Shown here: in pieces, positions 36,630 to 45,723 of the stretch
Layout of the letters: every line of letters begins with the position of its first letter
Numbering within the stretch: the first letter of the stretch is position 1
Assembly: GCF_009295825.1 (NCBI RefSeq)
Contig: NZ_WHKF01000001.1
Coordinates: 1,143,088 to 1,207,087, forward strand
Reading direction: 5' to 3'
From: Marinifilum sp. N1E240
Lineage (GTDB): Bacteria; Bacteroidota; Bacteroidia; Bacteroidales; Marinifilaceae
DNA length: 64,000 nucleotides
The notes under the pieces: generated by a model
The model's database searches: none
Told to the model about the DNA's origin: nothing
Seen by the model: only the letters and a program-made list of their open reading frames with translations
Made by a program: the position numbers and the translations under genes

Positions 36630-36730
36630 ACCTCATCCCTCGACCCCTTCTCCTCGAGGAGAAAGGGAGTATTCCACAAAAATTAGCAGTTCTGGTTCCC
36701 TCTCCTTTAAGGAGAGGGCTAGGGTGAGGT
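36630..36730. repeat. REPIN-like double-hairpin element, copy 4
   Basis: It starts ACCTCATCCCTCGACCCC and ends GGCTAGGGTGAGGT. It is nearly identical to copy 3 apart from point changes and the intact right end. Confidence 0.8.
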
Positions 36731-36972
36731 ATATTTAAAAATGGGTGAGCTATTTATTCAAAATCATGCTGAACAACATTCTTTTACCTCTTTCCATTCA
36801 GCCAATAATGTCGGAATTTTAATAGAGTAAAACTTACCCAAGCAGGACTGTGAAGTTGAACCGTTTTACGATACACTCAACATAGCTTCGCCTATCAGTC
36901 CTCTCCATGTGCAAAACTTCTTATGCACACATTCTCAAAAGCAAAAAACAATTCCATTCCAAAACATTAGCC

Positions 36973-39231
36973 ATGGCTAAATTTACCAAAGAGGATGCTC
37001 TTCGATATCACGAAGGCAATCGACCCGGGAAAATTGAGGTGATCCCAACCAAACCACATTCCACACAATTAGATTTGTCGCTTGCCTATTCGCCAGGGGT
37101 GGCAGAGCCTTGTCTCGAGATTGAGGCAAACCCTAAAGATGTGTACAAGTATACCGCCAAAGGAAATCTGGTGGCAGTAATTTCGAATGGTACAGCTGTT
37201 TTGGGCTTAGGCGATATCGGTGCCGAAGCAGGTAAGCCGGTAATGGAAGGAAAAGGTTTGCTGTTTAAAATATTTGCAGATATCGATGTATTCGATATTG
37301 AGGTAGACAGCAAAGATGTAGATGAATTTGTAAAAATAGTTAAGGGAATTGCGCCAACCTTTGGTGGAATCAATCTCGAAGATATTAAAGCACCAGAGTG
37401 TTTCGCTATCGAAGACCGATTGAAAAAAGAGTTGAATATTCCTATCATGCACGACGATCAGCACGGAACCGCAATTATATCGGCTGCAGGATTGCTGAAT
37501 GCTGCTGAGATACAGAAGAAGAAGCTGGGCGATATCAAGTTGGTGGTGAGTGGTGCAGGAGCATCGGCAGTGGCTTGTACTCGTTTGTACATTTCTTTGG
37601 GCATCAAGAAAAAGAATATCGTTATGCTCGATAGTAAGGGAGTAATTCACAAATCGAGACCTAATTTGAGTGGCGTTAAAAAAGAGTTTGCCACAAATGA
37701 TAAAGCAGAAACTCTGGAAGAAGCAATGAAGGGAGCAGATATGTTTCTGGGTTTATCGGTGGCCGATTTATTGAGTCCTGAGATGATAAAGACCATGGCG
37801 CCAAATCCAATTGTTTTCGCTATGGCCAATCCAAATCCAGAAATTGCTTACGAATTGGCCATGAAAACCCGTAAGGATTTGATTATGGCAACCGGTCGAT
37901 CGGATCATCCAAATCAGGTGAACAATGTGTTAGGATTTCCATTTATTTTCCGTGGAGCTCTGGATGTAAAGGCAACTGGAATTAACGAAGACATGAAGAT
38001 TGCTGCGGTAAAAGCACTGGCTGAATTGGCTAAAGAAGATGTGCCAGATATTGTGAACACAGCCTATCACGAAATGAATTTGACCTATGGTAAGGATTAC
38101 ATCATTCCGAAACCATTGGATCCACGTTTGTTAACTGTTGTTGCACCAGCTGTGGCGAAAGCTGCCATGGATTCAGGTATTGCACAAGAGCCAATTCACG
38201 ATTGGGAGAAGTACAAAAATGAGTTGGAGAAACGCATGGGACGCGACAACAAATTGTTGCGGGCATTAACGGATAAAGCCAAACGCAATCCTAAGCGTGT
38301 AGTATTTGCTGAAGGAGCTAATTTTAAAGTGCTAAAGGCAGCACAAACAGTATTACACGAAGGCATCGCAAGACCTATTTTATTGGGTAATCCAGAGCAT
38401 ATCAATAAATTGATTAAAGAGAATGATTTGGATTTGGAAGGTGTACCAATTATAAATTGGAGAGCTATTGAGGAGAGAAAAAGACGGGAAGAGTATGCGA
38501 AAATATTGTTTCGCAAGCGGAATCGAAAGGGCTTAACCTATACCGAGGCGGTGGATAAAATGACCAATCGAAACTTTTTTGGTGCCATGATGGTTGAAAC
38601 GGGTGAAGCCGATGCTTTTATTAGTGGATCAACTTCAAAATATGCCGATACCATTCGTCCGGCTATTCAAACTGTAGGTATCAAGTCTGATATCAATCAC
38701 ATTGCGGGTATGTATTTGCTGATGACCAAGCAGGGACCAATTTTCTTTTCGGATACCACAGTAAATCCTCGTCCTGATGCTCAAACTTTGGTAGATACAA
38801 CTTTACTTACAGCTGAGGCGGTTCGAAAATTTAATATTGAGCCGGTAATTGCCATGGTCTCCTATTCCAACTTCGGATCCATACGAGAGGGAAGTCCTTG
38901 TCGTGTTCAAAAAGCTGTAGAGATTCTTCATCACGAGCAGCCTGATTTAATTGTTGATGGAGATATTCAAATGAATTTTGCTTTGAATGCCGAACTTCGA
39001 ACTAAAATGTTCCCATTCTCAAAATTAGGTTGGCGAAAGGTGAATACAATTATTTTCCCGAATTTGAGTAGTGGTAATATTGCATACAAAATGATGCAGG
39101 AAATTGGTGGTGCCGAGGCGATTGGTCCAATCCTATTGGGTATGAATAAATCGATACATATTGTGCCTCTGGAGAGTTCGGTTCGCGAAATTGTAAATAT
39201 GGTCACTATAGCTGTGGTTGATGCACAGTAA
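36973..39231 (+). CDS. maeB: NADP-dependent malic enzyme with C-terminal phosphotransacetylase-like domain
   Basis: This 752-residue enzyme decarboxylates malate to pyruvate with NADPH production. I start it at the ATG at 36973 ([15 protein letters not shown]), the usual family start; an ATG 66 bp upstream would add an unrelated leader. The N-terminal malic domain has [34 protein letters not shown] and HDDQHGTA, and the NAD-binding domain has [12 protein letters not shown]. From about residue 425 a phosphate acetyl/butyryltransferase-like domain follows ([33 protein letters not shown]). In MaeB-type enzymes this domain mediates acetyl-CoA-responsive regulation. It is monocistronic with a terminator. 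Confidence 0.96.
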   Translation: MAKFTKEDALRYHEGNRPGKIEVIPTKPHSTQLDLSLAYSPGVAEPCLEIEANPKDVYKYTAKGNLVAVISNGTAVLGLGDIGAEAGKPVMEGKGLLFKIFADIDVFDIEVDSKDVDEFVKIVKGIAPTFGGINLEDIKAPECFAIEDRLKKELNIPIMHDDQHGTAIISAAGLLNAAEIQKKKLGDIKLVVSGAGASAVACTRLYISLGIKKKNIVMLDSKGVIHKSRPNLSGVKKEFATNDKAETLEEAMKGADMFLGLSVADLLSPEMIKTMAPNPIVFAMANPNPEIAYELAMKTRKDLIMATGRSDHPNQVNNVLGFPFIFRGALDVKATGINEDMKIAAVKALAELAKEDVPDIVNTAYHEMNLTYGKDYIIPKPLDPRLLTVVAPAVAKAAMDSGIAQEPIHDWEKYKNELEKRMGRDNKLLRALTDKAKRNPKRVVFAEGANFKVLKAAQTVLHEGIARPILLGNPEHINKLIKENDLDLEGVPIINWRAIEERKRREEYAKILFRKRNRKGLTYTEAVDKMTNRNFFGAMMVETGEADAFISGSTSKYADTIRPAIQTVGIKSDINHIAGMYLLMTKQGPIFFSDTTVNPRPDAQTLVDTTLLTAEAVRKFNIEPVIAMVSYSNFGSIREGSPCRVQKAVEILHHEQPDLIVDGDIQMNFALNAELRTKMFPFSKLGWRKVNTIIFPNLSSGNIAYKMMQEIGGAEAIGPILLGMNKSIHIVPLESSVREIVNMVTIAVVDAQ

Positions 39232-39262
39232 GTGTTTTTTTAAAGAAGGTGAATTTGAATTG

Positions 39263-39297
39263 AACCTGTCGGGATTTATTTTCCTGACGGGTTTTTT
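39263..39297 (+). terminator. Rho-independent terminator after malic enzyme
   Basis: AACCTGTCGGGA pairs, with G-U pairs, with TCCTGACGGGTT and is followed by TTTTTT, 31 bp after the stop. Confidence 0.82.
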
Positions 39298-39792
39298 AGG
39301 TTTAGGGCAGAATTCCTAAATGAAATTGCGATTAGATATTTTCATCAATAATTATCATTATTTAAAGGAGAAATTCAATGCCTTGATCATCTATAATAAT
39401 TATAGATTGCTAGTTGTAACCCATAGTGGTTAAGGGTTTTATGGATATTCCTTTGAAAAGTGATTTAAAATAAAATAAACAAAAGTGAAGTGTTTAATTT
39501 TTCTTATCTATTGGTAATCAGGATAAAGTGTGGTTTGATCAGCTAAGAGAGTCCTCTCACCAAAATAAATTAGATTCAGTCTAAGTAATAGGCAATCAAA
39601 TTTGCTCAATTGAGGAAATGTCCCGAAATTTTATTTACCGTTTAGAAAATGCTAAAAAAGTTTGCCCTGCATTTTTCGGTGTTTATGGATAGATAAAAGC
39701 ATCCATATATAAATTGAATTGCTACCCAAATAGAACTATCAGCACACACATGAGAAGTGTTAAACTTTTCTTGTTAGGAAATGTTTAAAGAA

Positions 39793-39841
39793 TATCGGCA
39801 GAAGCATTTTCTGTGACCGAGGAAGCGAAGCTATGCCGATA
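39793..39841 (+). promoter_or_regulatory. Leader hairpin 1 upstream of UpxY-like gene
   Basis: TATCGGCA (39793-39800) and TGCCGATA (39834-39841) form a perfect 8-bp stem with a 33-nt loop. There is no T-run after it, so it is not a simple terminator. It could be an RNA element read by the antiterminator. Confidence 0.45.
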
Positions 39842-39869
39842 CCCTATAAAATAGATAACGATACACCTT

Positions 39870-39920
39870 GAAAAATGGTTTAATCGGGCATCAACCACCC
39901 ATCAACCTAATCCATTTTTC
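39870..39920 (+). promoter_or_regulatory. Leader hairpin 2 upstream of UpxY-like gene
   Basis: GAAAAATGG (39870-39878) and CCATTTTTC (39912-39920) form a perfect 9-bp stem, again with a 33-nt loop, ending 45 bp before the UpxY-like start. Confidence 0.45.
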
Positions 39921-39965
39921 TTGCAGTCCTTTCATTCACTAGTATAAACCTTAACTCAATCAACC

Positions 39966-40490
39966 ATGCGAGGCTTACAGAGGCCTTATTTCTGGCACGC
40001 GATTTATACAAAGTCGCGTGCCGAAAAGAGGCTGTACAAAGAATTGTGCTCAAAAAATATTGAGTGCTACCTTCCGTTAAAGAAAGAGCTCCGTCAGTGG
40101 AGTGATCGAAGTAAATGGGTTGAAGAACCTCTACTACGATCGTACTTGTTTGTTAGAGTCAGCGAAAGAGAGTACTACGACGTAATGAATTCAAATTACG
40201 CGGTTCGGTATGTAACTTTTGGTGGCAAAGCTGTGCCTATACCTGAAGACCAAATTCAGGCGCTTCAACTTTTCCTTGCCGACGAAAATCGAAAAGTAGA
40301 TCTCAGTCATGAGAATCTGGAAAAAGGAGAACTGGTTGAAGTGGTTGGAGGTCCTTTAAAGGGAATCCAAGGTGAGATCATGCAAATAAGGGGAAAGAAT
40401 AGAATTGTCATTCGATTCGATTCTTTGGGAACTTGTGTTTATACTGATATTTCAATGGACAAAATCAAACAAGTTCAATCCGTCTTTTAA
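39966..40490 (+). CDS. UpxY/NusG-like transcription antiterminator
   Basis: This 174-residue NusG paralogue belongs to the UpxY/RfaH/LoaP-type specialised elongation factors that let RNA polymerase read through long polysaccharide operons. The NGN domain is residues 8-110 (WHAIYTKSRAEKRLYKEL, CYLPLKKELRQWSDR, PLLRSYLFVRV, VRYVTFGGKAVPIPEDQI). The KOW domain is at about 122-160 (KGELVEVVGGPLKGIQGEI). It is the first gene of a ~24-kb co-directional locus, the standard position of UpxY genes in Bacteroides capsule loci. It probably acts in cis on its own operon through the leader. Confidence 0.92.
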   Translation: MRGLQRPYFWHAIYTKSRAEKRLYKELCSKNIECYLPLKKELRQWSDRSKWVEEPLLRSYLFVRVSEREYYDVMNSNYAVRYVTFGGKAVPIPEDQIQALQLFLADENRKVDLSHENLEKGELVEVVGGPLKGIQGEIMQIRGKNRIVIRFDSLGTCVYTDISMDKIKQVQSVF

Positions 40491-40508
40491 GTTTATCCAG
40501 ATAATTTT

Positions 40509-41795
40509 ATGAAGCAATTTGAAGTAGTTACCACAATTGGATTGGGGTATATCGGACTTCCTACGGCCTCACTTATAGCAAATAGTGGGATTCGTGTGAA
40601 TGGTGTAGATGTAAATCCGAAAGTTGTTGAAGCTGTAAATCAAGGACGAATTATTATTGTAGAGCCTGATTTAGACAAGCTTGTAAAGCGTGTTGTTGAA
40701 GACAATTTATTGTCGGCACATACCGAACCAATGGAAGCTGATGTATATACTATTGCAGTTCCTACTCCCTTTAAAGGCAATCATGAGCCTGATATTTCCT
40801 ATGTTTTGGAGGCTACCAACTCAGCAATTCCTTTATTAAAAGCAGGTGATTTATTTATTATTGAATCGACTTCACCGGTTGGAACAACTGAGAAAGTTCG
40901 TGATTTGATTTACCTAAAACGTCCAGAATTAAAAGATCAACTGCATATTGCTTATTGTCCTGAACGTGTGTTGCCAGGTAATATTATTTACGAATTGGAA
41001 CACAACGATAGAGTAATTGGAGGTGTAAATGAGGAGTCGACTAAAGTAGCGTGTGAATTTTTCAGAACTTTTGTAAGAGGTCAGCTACATGAAACCAACT
41101 CAAGAACGGCTGAAATGTGCAAGTTGGTTGAGAATTCTTCGAGAGATGTACAAATTGCCTTTGCTAATGAGTTATCAATTATCTGCGATAAAGCAGAAAT
41201 TAACGTTTGGGAATTGATAGAATTGGCCAATCGACATCCTAGGGTAAATATTTTAACTCCTGGTAGTGGAGTTGGAGGACATTGTATTGCTGTAGATCCG
41301 TATTTTATAGTTTCTGAATATCCTTTGGAAAGTCAAATTATTGGAAAGGCACGAGAAATTAATAATTACAAAGCATTCTGGTGTGTTGAAAAGATAAAAA
41401 ATGCACGCTTACAATTTAAAATTGATAATGGATATGATGCTAAAATAGCATTGATGGGCATGGCATTTAAGCCCAATATTGATGATTTGCGTGAATCCCC
41501 GGCTAAATACATCACTCAAAAAGTAGTGCAAAGCAATCAAGAAGGAATTTTGGTTGTAGAGCCGAATATTAATGAACATGAGCTGTATGCTTTGACAAAT
41601 TACAAACAGGCTTTTGAAGAAGCTGATATGGTAATTTATCTGGTGGCTCACGATGAATTTAAAATTCTTCCTTTTTCGAAAGAAAAGGTAACCCTTGATT
41701 TTTGTGGTGTGACTCGTTATCAGGAGGAGCTTCCTGAAGAAGTACTCATAGAGGTAGAACGAAGAGTGAACAATACACAGAAAAATAGATCATGA
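40509..41795 (+). CDS. wecC: UDP-N-acetyl-D-mannosamine dehydrogenase
   Basis: This 428-residue enzyme oxidises UDP-ManNAc to UDP-ManNAcA with two NAD. The N-terminal Rossmann motif is TIGLGYIGLPTASLIA. The central helix region has STSPVGTTEKV and YCPERVLPGN, the catalytic cysteine lies in GSGVGGHCIAVDPYF, and the C-terminal domain has GMAFKPNIDDLRESPA. These features fit the WecC group within the UDP-glucose/GDP-mannose dehydrogenase family. It sits 18 bp after the antiterminator and directly before wecB, so the pair supplies UDP-ManNAcA for the glycan repeat unit. Confidence 0.93.
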   Translation: MKQFEVVTTIGLGYIGLPTASLIANSGIRVNGVDVNPKVVEAVNQGRIIIVEPDLDKLVKRVVEDNLLSAHTEPMEADVYTIAVPTPFKGNHEPDISYVLEATNSAIPLLKAGDLFIIESTSPVGTTEKVRDLIYLKRPELKDQLHIAYCPERVLPGNIIYELEHNDRVIGGVNEESTKVACEFFRTFVRGQLHETNSRTAEMCKLVENSSRDVQIAFANELSIICDKAEINVWELIELANRHPRVNILTPGSGVGGHCIAVDPYFIVSEYPLESQIIGKAREINNYKAFWCVEKIKNARLQFKIDNGYDAKIALMGMAFKPNIDDLRESPAKYITQKVVQSNQEGILVVEPNINEHELYALTNYKQAFEEADMVIYLVAHDEFKILPFSKEKVTLDFCGVTRYQEELPEEVLIEVERRVNNTQKNRS

Positions 41796-41863
41796 CTACT
41801 ACTGTAGAACACAGGAATTAGTGTTACTACGAAAGAAAATTTACAATTTAAATCTTTTGACTT

Positions 41864-43087
41864 ATGAGTGTTAATGGAAAATATAGGGTTTTATTGGTGT
41901 TTGGAACCCGACCTGAAGCGATTAAAATGGCACCTTTAGTTAAGGAATTTCAGAAATTCCCTGAAAATTTTGAAACAATAGTTTGCGTTACTGGTCAGCA
42001 CAGAGAAATGCTAGATCAGGTATTGAACTTATTCGAAATAATACCTGAATACGATTTACAAATTATGAAATCTGGTCAGGATTTATATGACATTACCAGT
42101 AGAGTAATGTTAGGTATGCGTGATGTGTTTAAAATTGCAAATCCTGATTTGGTTCTGGTTCATGGCGATACAACAACATCATCGGCTACTGCTTTAGCCG
42201 CTTATTATCAGCAAATTCCAGTGGCTCATATCGAGGCAGGTTTGCGAACTCATAATTTATATTCTCCATGGCCTGAAGAGGCGAACAGACAAATTACTGG
42301 AAGATTGGCTCAGTGGCATTTTGCACCAACCATTATGGCTCAAAAGAACTTAATGGATGAAGGAATAAGTAAAAACAGAATTTTTGTTACCGGAAATACT
42401 GTAATTGATGCGCTACAGCTTACCTTAACAAAAATACATCGATCGTCGCGTGTGGTAATGGATATTGTAAATGTCTTGCAAGCTAAAGGAATTCCTACGG
42501 GAAAGGTAGCAGAATGGGTTTATCGAACCAGAAAAATGGTACTGATTACAGGGCATAGACGTGAAAATTTTGGAAGAGGATTTTTAAATATATGTGAGTC
42601 GATTAAATTTTTGGCAGAGAAACATCCTGATGTTGATTTTGTATATCCTGTTCATTTGAACCCAAATGTTCAAAAGCCAGTTTACGAAATTTTAGGCAAT
42701 ACTTCCTTAAATGGAGACAGAGAAAATCAAAACATTTTCCTTATCGATCCGATTGATTATTTGCCATTTGTATACTTAATGGATCTTTCTCACTTGATTT
42801 TGACAGATTCGGGAGGCATACAGGAAGAAGCACCATTCCTTGGTAAACCTGTTTTGGTAATGCGGGATACAACTGAGCGTCCTGAGGCATTAACAGCAGG
42901 TACAGTGAAATTGGTTGGAACCGATTCACAAAAAATAATTGAAGCTGTGGACCTGCTTTTTAGTGAAGAGGTTACCTATAGGAAAATGGCTCAAGCCATC
43001 AATCCATACGGTGATGGGAAAGCTTGCATCCGTATTGTACAAGAGTTGAAAAAAACATCCTCGGTTCGTGAGCGAGTTGTTGCATAG
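41864..43087 (+). CDS. wecB: UDP-N-acetylglucosamine 2-epimerase (non-hydrolysing)
   Basis: This 407-residue enzyme interconverts UDP-GlcNAc and UDP-ManNAc. Family motifs are VFGTRPEAIKMAPLV, VHGDTTTSSATALAAYY, HIEAGLRTHNLYSPWPEEANRQ, GHRRENFG and LTDSGGIQEEAPFLGKPVLVMRDTTERPEA. It is about 30 residues longer than the E. coli enzyme, mostly because of an insert near 190-220 (SRVVMDIVNVLQAKGIPTGK), an insertion within the fold that leaves the active-site motifs intact. It provides the substrate for the WecC enzyme encoded just upstream. Confidence 0.95.
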   Translation: MSVNGKYRVLLVFGTRPEAIKMAPLVKEFQKFPENFETIVCVTGQHREMLDQVLNLFEIIPEYDLQIMKSGQDLYDITSRVMLGMRDVFKIANPDLVLVHGDTTTSSATALAAYYQQIPVAHIEAGLRTHNLYSPWPEEANRQITGRLAQWHFAPTIMAQKNLMDEGISKNRIFVTGNTVIDALQLTLTKIHRSSRVVMDIVNVLQAKGIPTGKVAEWVYRTRKMVLITGHRRENFGRGFLNICESIKFLAEKHPDVDFVYPVHLNPNVQKPVYEILGNTSLNGDRENQNIFLIDPIDYLPFVYLMDLSHLILTDSGGIQEEAPFLGKPVLVMRDTTERPEALTAGTVKLVGTDSQKIIEAVDLLFSEEVTYRKMAQAINPYGDGKACIRIVQELKKTSSVRERVVA

Positions 43088-43097
43088 ACGATAAAGA

Positions 43098-44558
43098 ATG
43101 TCGGAACTAAAGAGCCAAACCATACGAGGAGTTTTCTGGAGCTTTATTGAAAAGTTTGGTAGTCAGTTTATTCTGCTAATTTCTCAAATTGTTCTAGCCA
43201 GACTATTGGATCCTCGGGATTTTGGTTTGCTGGGAATGCTTGCCATTTTTATAGCCATTTCACAAGCCTTTATCGACAGTGGTTTCGACAATGCTTTAAT
43301 TCAAAAAAAGGATGCCAATCAAACGGATTACTCAACGGTATTCTTTTTCAATATTAGTATAGGAGTTGTTCTGTATTTGATATTGTTTTTTACCGCTCCG
43401 CTGATTGCTGATTTTTTCAGATCGCCGGAATTGGTTCAATTGACAAGAGTTGTTTGTTTGATTTTAGTTGTCAATTCTTTTGGACTGATACAGTTTGTGA
43501 AGTTCAAAATTGAGATGAATTTTAAAGCCATTGCTCAGGTAGTTGTTATTGCGAATTTGTTATCAGCTGCTTTAGGAATTGTATTGGCTCTATTAAATTT
43601 CGGAGTTTGGGCACTTGCTGCACAGGTAATTGGAATTTATTTTTTTCGATCTATACTGTTTTGGGTAAAAAGTACATGGAGACCTTCAATGGTTTTTTCC
43701 ATTAAATCGTTTAAAGGATTATTCAATTTTGGATCCAAATTGCTTTTGTCTGGTTTAATCAGTCAAACCTTCGAGAACATTTATCTTTTGGTGATAGGAA
43801 GAATGTTTTCGGCAACAGCCTTAGGATTTTACGATCAGGCAAAAAAGTTTCAGCAGGTTCCAGTAGCGACATTGGCTCAGGTAGTTGGTAATGTTACTTT
43901 TCCTGCCTTTTCGAAAATACAGAACGAAAATGAAAAATTAAGGTTGGGCTTTCGAAAGTTGATCAAGCTATTGGTTTTTGTCAATTTCCCTTTAATGATT
44001 GGTCTGGCTATTATGGCAGATCCTTTATTAGTTGTTGTTTTAGGAGACAAGTGGGAACCATCGGTGCCATATTTTCAATTGCTGTGTATTGCAGGTATGA
44101 TTTACACATTGCATTCCTCCAATCTTAATATCCTAAAGGTAAAAGGCAGATCGGATCTGTTTTTGTATCTGGAAATAATAAAAAAAGCAATAGTAGTTCT
44201 TGCCATTGTTATAGGATTAAAATGGGGAATTATAGGTTTGGTTGTAGGGCAAATATTCACCTCGTTCATTAGCTTTTTTATCAATGCATTTTATACTGGA
44301 AAATTAATTTCCTACACCATATCAGACCAACTTAAGGATGTTAGTCAGACCTTTTACATTACAATTGTTACGGCTGCTGTAATGAGTTTAGGTTGGTTAA
44401 TCCAGAATCAAATTTTAGCTCTCTCATATCAGATACTTAGTGGTATCGGAACCTACTTACTATTGGCTTTTGCAACGAAACAAGAAGCAGTTAGCGATGG
44501 GATATCAATTCTTAAAGAACTAATACCTACACGAAGATGGAAAAACGCAAAATATTAG
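43098..44558 (+). CDS. Wzx-type flippase (MOP superfamily, WzxC-like)
   Basis: This 486-residue integral membrane protein with about 14 hydrophobic segments is predicted to flip undecaprenyl-linked glycan units across the inner membrane. The N-terminus (RGVFWSFIEKFGSQFILLISQIVLARLLDPRDFGLLGM) and the central LFNFGSKLLLSGLISQTFENIYLLVIGRMFSATALGFYDQAKK are typical of the polysaccharide-synthesis (WzxC/TuaB-like) branch. Its stop overlaps the following aminotransferase start by 22 bp, so the two are translationally coupled. Confidence 0.92.
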   Translation: MSELKSQTIRGVFWSFIEKFGSQFILLISQIVLARLLDPRDFGLLGMLAIFIAISQAFIDSGFDNALIQKKDANQTDYSTVFFFNISIGVVLYLILFFTAPLIADFFRSPELVQLTRVVCLILVVNSFGLIQFVKFKIEMNFKAIAQVVVIANLLSAALGIVLALLNFGVWALAAQVIGIYFFRSILFWVKSTWRPSMVFSIKSFKGLFNFGSKLLLSGLISQTFENIYLLVIGRMFSATALGFYDQAKKFQQVPVATLAQVVGNVTFPAFSKIQNENEKLRLGFRKLIKLLVFVNFPLMIGLAIMADPLLVVVLGDKWEPSVPYFQLLCIAGMIYTLHSSNLNILKVKGRSDLFLYLEIIKKAIVVLAIVIGLKWGIIGLVVGQIFTSFISFFINAFYTGKLISYTISDQLKDVSQTFYITIVTAAVMSLGWLIQNQILALSYQILSGIGTYLLLAFATKQEAVSDGISILKELIPTRRWKNAKY

Positions 44559-45718
44559 TAACCAGACCACAACTACCACCTTTAAATGAGTTTATTCCGC
44601 TGTTAGCAGATATTTGGGATAGTAGGTGGCTAACTAATAATGGGAAATATCATCAGGAATTTGAAAAAGCTTTGGCTAGTTATTTGGGCGTTCCATATGT
44701 CTCTTTATTTGCGAATGGAACATTGGCTTTGATGGCAGCTTTGCAGTGTTTGCGAATTAAGGGAGAGGTGATTACCACACCATATAGTTTTGTGGCTACT
44801 ACACATTCTTTGTGGTGGAATGGAATAAAGCCTGTATTTGTTGACATTGAACCAGATTATTGCAATCTGGATCCAGCAAGAATTGAAGCTGCAATAACTC
44901 CACAAACAACAGCAATTTTGCCTGTTCATGTTTACGGTAATCCTTGTGATGTTGACAGCATTCAGAATTTGGCAGATATTTATGGCTTAAAGGTTATTTA
45001 TGATGCAGCCCATGCTTTTGGTGTTCGATTGAACGGATCCAGTGTTTTAAATTATGGTGATTTGTCAATTGTTAGCTTTCATGCCACTAAAGTGTTCAAC
45101 ACCATAGAGGGTGGAGCAATTATCAGTCATGATATTAAAACCAAGAAAAGAATTGATTACCTGAAGAATTTTGGAATTGCCAATGAAACCACAGTTGTTG
45201 CTCCTGGTATTAATGCTAAAATGAATGAATTACAGGCAGCTTATGGTCTTCTGCAATTAAAGTATTTCGATACGGTTATTGATGGCAGAAAGCACATTAC
45301 AGATCGGTATAAGAAAGGTTTGAAAGATATTCCGGGTTTGCGTTTCCTGGATGAACCGATAGGAGTGGATTACAATTATTCCTATTTCCCGGTGTTTATT
45401 GATGATTTGGAATTTGGAAGAACTCGTGATGAAATATATGAAGAGTTAAAATCGCAGGATATCTTTGCGCGCCGATATTTCTATCCATTAATAAGCGAGT
45501 TTGCAGCTTATAGAGGTTTGCCTTCGGCAAAAGGATTGGATATTGCACATGAGATTTCCCGTCAAATTATTTGCCTGCCTTTGTATCCTGATTTGCCTGA
45601 TGATGTAGTCGATTTGATTATTTCTATAATCTCATATATGTCGCAACCCGATGGAAAGAAAGTACCTATTAAAATTCTTCACTCCTACGAGAAGAAGAAC
45701 AAATTGCCTAAAAAATAG
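44537..45718 (+). CDS. DegT/DnrJ/EryC1/StrS-family sugar aminotransferase
   Basis: This 393-residue PLP-dependent enzyme would transaminate a nucleotide-linked keto sugar. Motifs are the substrate-loop start RWLTNNGKYHQEFEKALASYLGVP, ANGTLALMAAL, YDAAHAFGV (PLP Asp), and SFHATKVFNTIEGGAI with the Schiff-base lysine in ATKVFN. The C-terminal FARRYFYPL contributes to the neighbouring active site. Its ATG lies inside the end of wzx. No sugar 4,6-dehydratase is in the visible part of the locus, so its keto-sugar substrate must be made elsewhere. Confidence 0.92.
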   Translation: MEKRKILVTRPQLPPLNEFIPLLADIWDSRWLTNNGKYHQEFEKALASYLGVPYVSLFANGTLALMAALQCLRIKGEVITTPYSFVATTHSLWWNGIKPVFVDIEPDYCNLDPARIEAAITPQTTAILPVHVYGNPCDVDSIQNLADIYGLKVIYDAAHAFGVRLNGSSVLNYGDLSIVSFHATKVFNTIEGGAIISHDIKTKKRIDYLKNFGIANETTVVAPGINAKMNELQAAYGLLQLKYFDTVIDGRKHITDRYKKGLKDIPGLRFLDEPIGVDYNYSYFPVFIDDLEFGRTRDEIYEELKSQDIFARRYFYPLISEFAAYRGLPSAKGLDIAHEISRQIICLPLYPDLPDDVVDLIISIISYMSQPDGKKVPIKILHSYEKKNKLPKK

Positions 45719-45723
45719 ATCCT

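Larger units (their letters stand above)
36561..36735. repeat. 194-bp tandem duplication, unit 2
   Basis: Second unit, with the terminator at 36586 and REPIN-like copy 4. Here the right REPIN end is intact, whereas unit 1 has lost it. Confidence 0.8.
36317..36972. other. Repeat-rich intergenic region before malic enzyme
   Basis: It contains one hairpin terminator, a 194-bp tandem duplication (each unit a terminator plus a REPIN-like element), and about 240 bp of non-repeated AT-rich sequence in front of the malic enzyme gene. No additional gene is seen. Confidence 0.55.
39232..39965. other. Long intergenic/leader region of the polysaccharide locus
   Basis: After the malic enzyme terminator (39263-39297) about 670 bp remain before the antiterminator gene. 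It is non-coding in all frames I checked. Its right part holds two hairpins with 8-9-bp stems and 33-nt loops (39793-39841 and 39870-39920). No clear TAnnTTTG promoter was found, and no JUMPstart/ops sequence is present. Confidence 0.5.

Noticed and set aside
31597-36730. Regular-looking repeats that might suggest a CRISPR array
   Set aside because: Repeats are ~100 bp double hairpins at irregular distances, lie around genes, and no cas genes are present.
36787-36906. Inverted segments AGGACTG / CAGTCCT upstream of malic enzyme as a riboswitch
   Set aside because: The pairing arms are short, ~50 bp apart, and match no riboswitch class that I know.
36907-36972. 22-residue N-terminal extension of malic enzyme
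   Set aside because: It is unlike the family and the standard [15 protein letters not shown] start follows.
39298-39965. JUMPstart/ops element in front of the polysaccharide locus
   Set aside because: No GGCGGTAG-type core was found; hairpins are reported instead.
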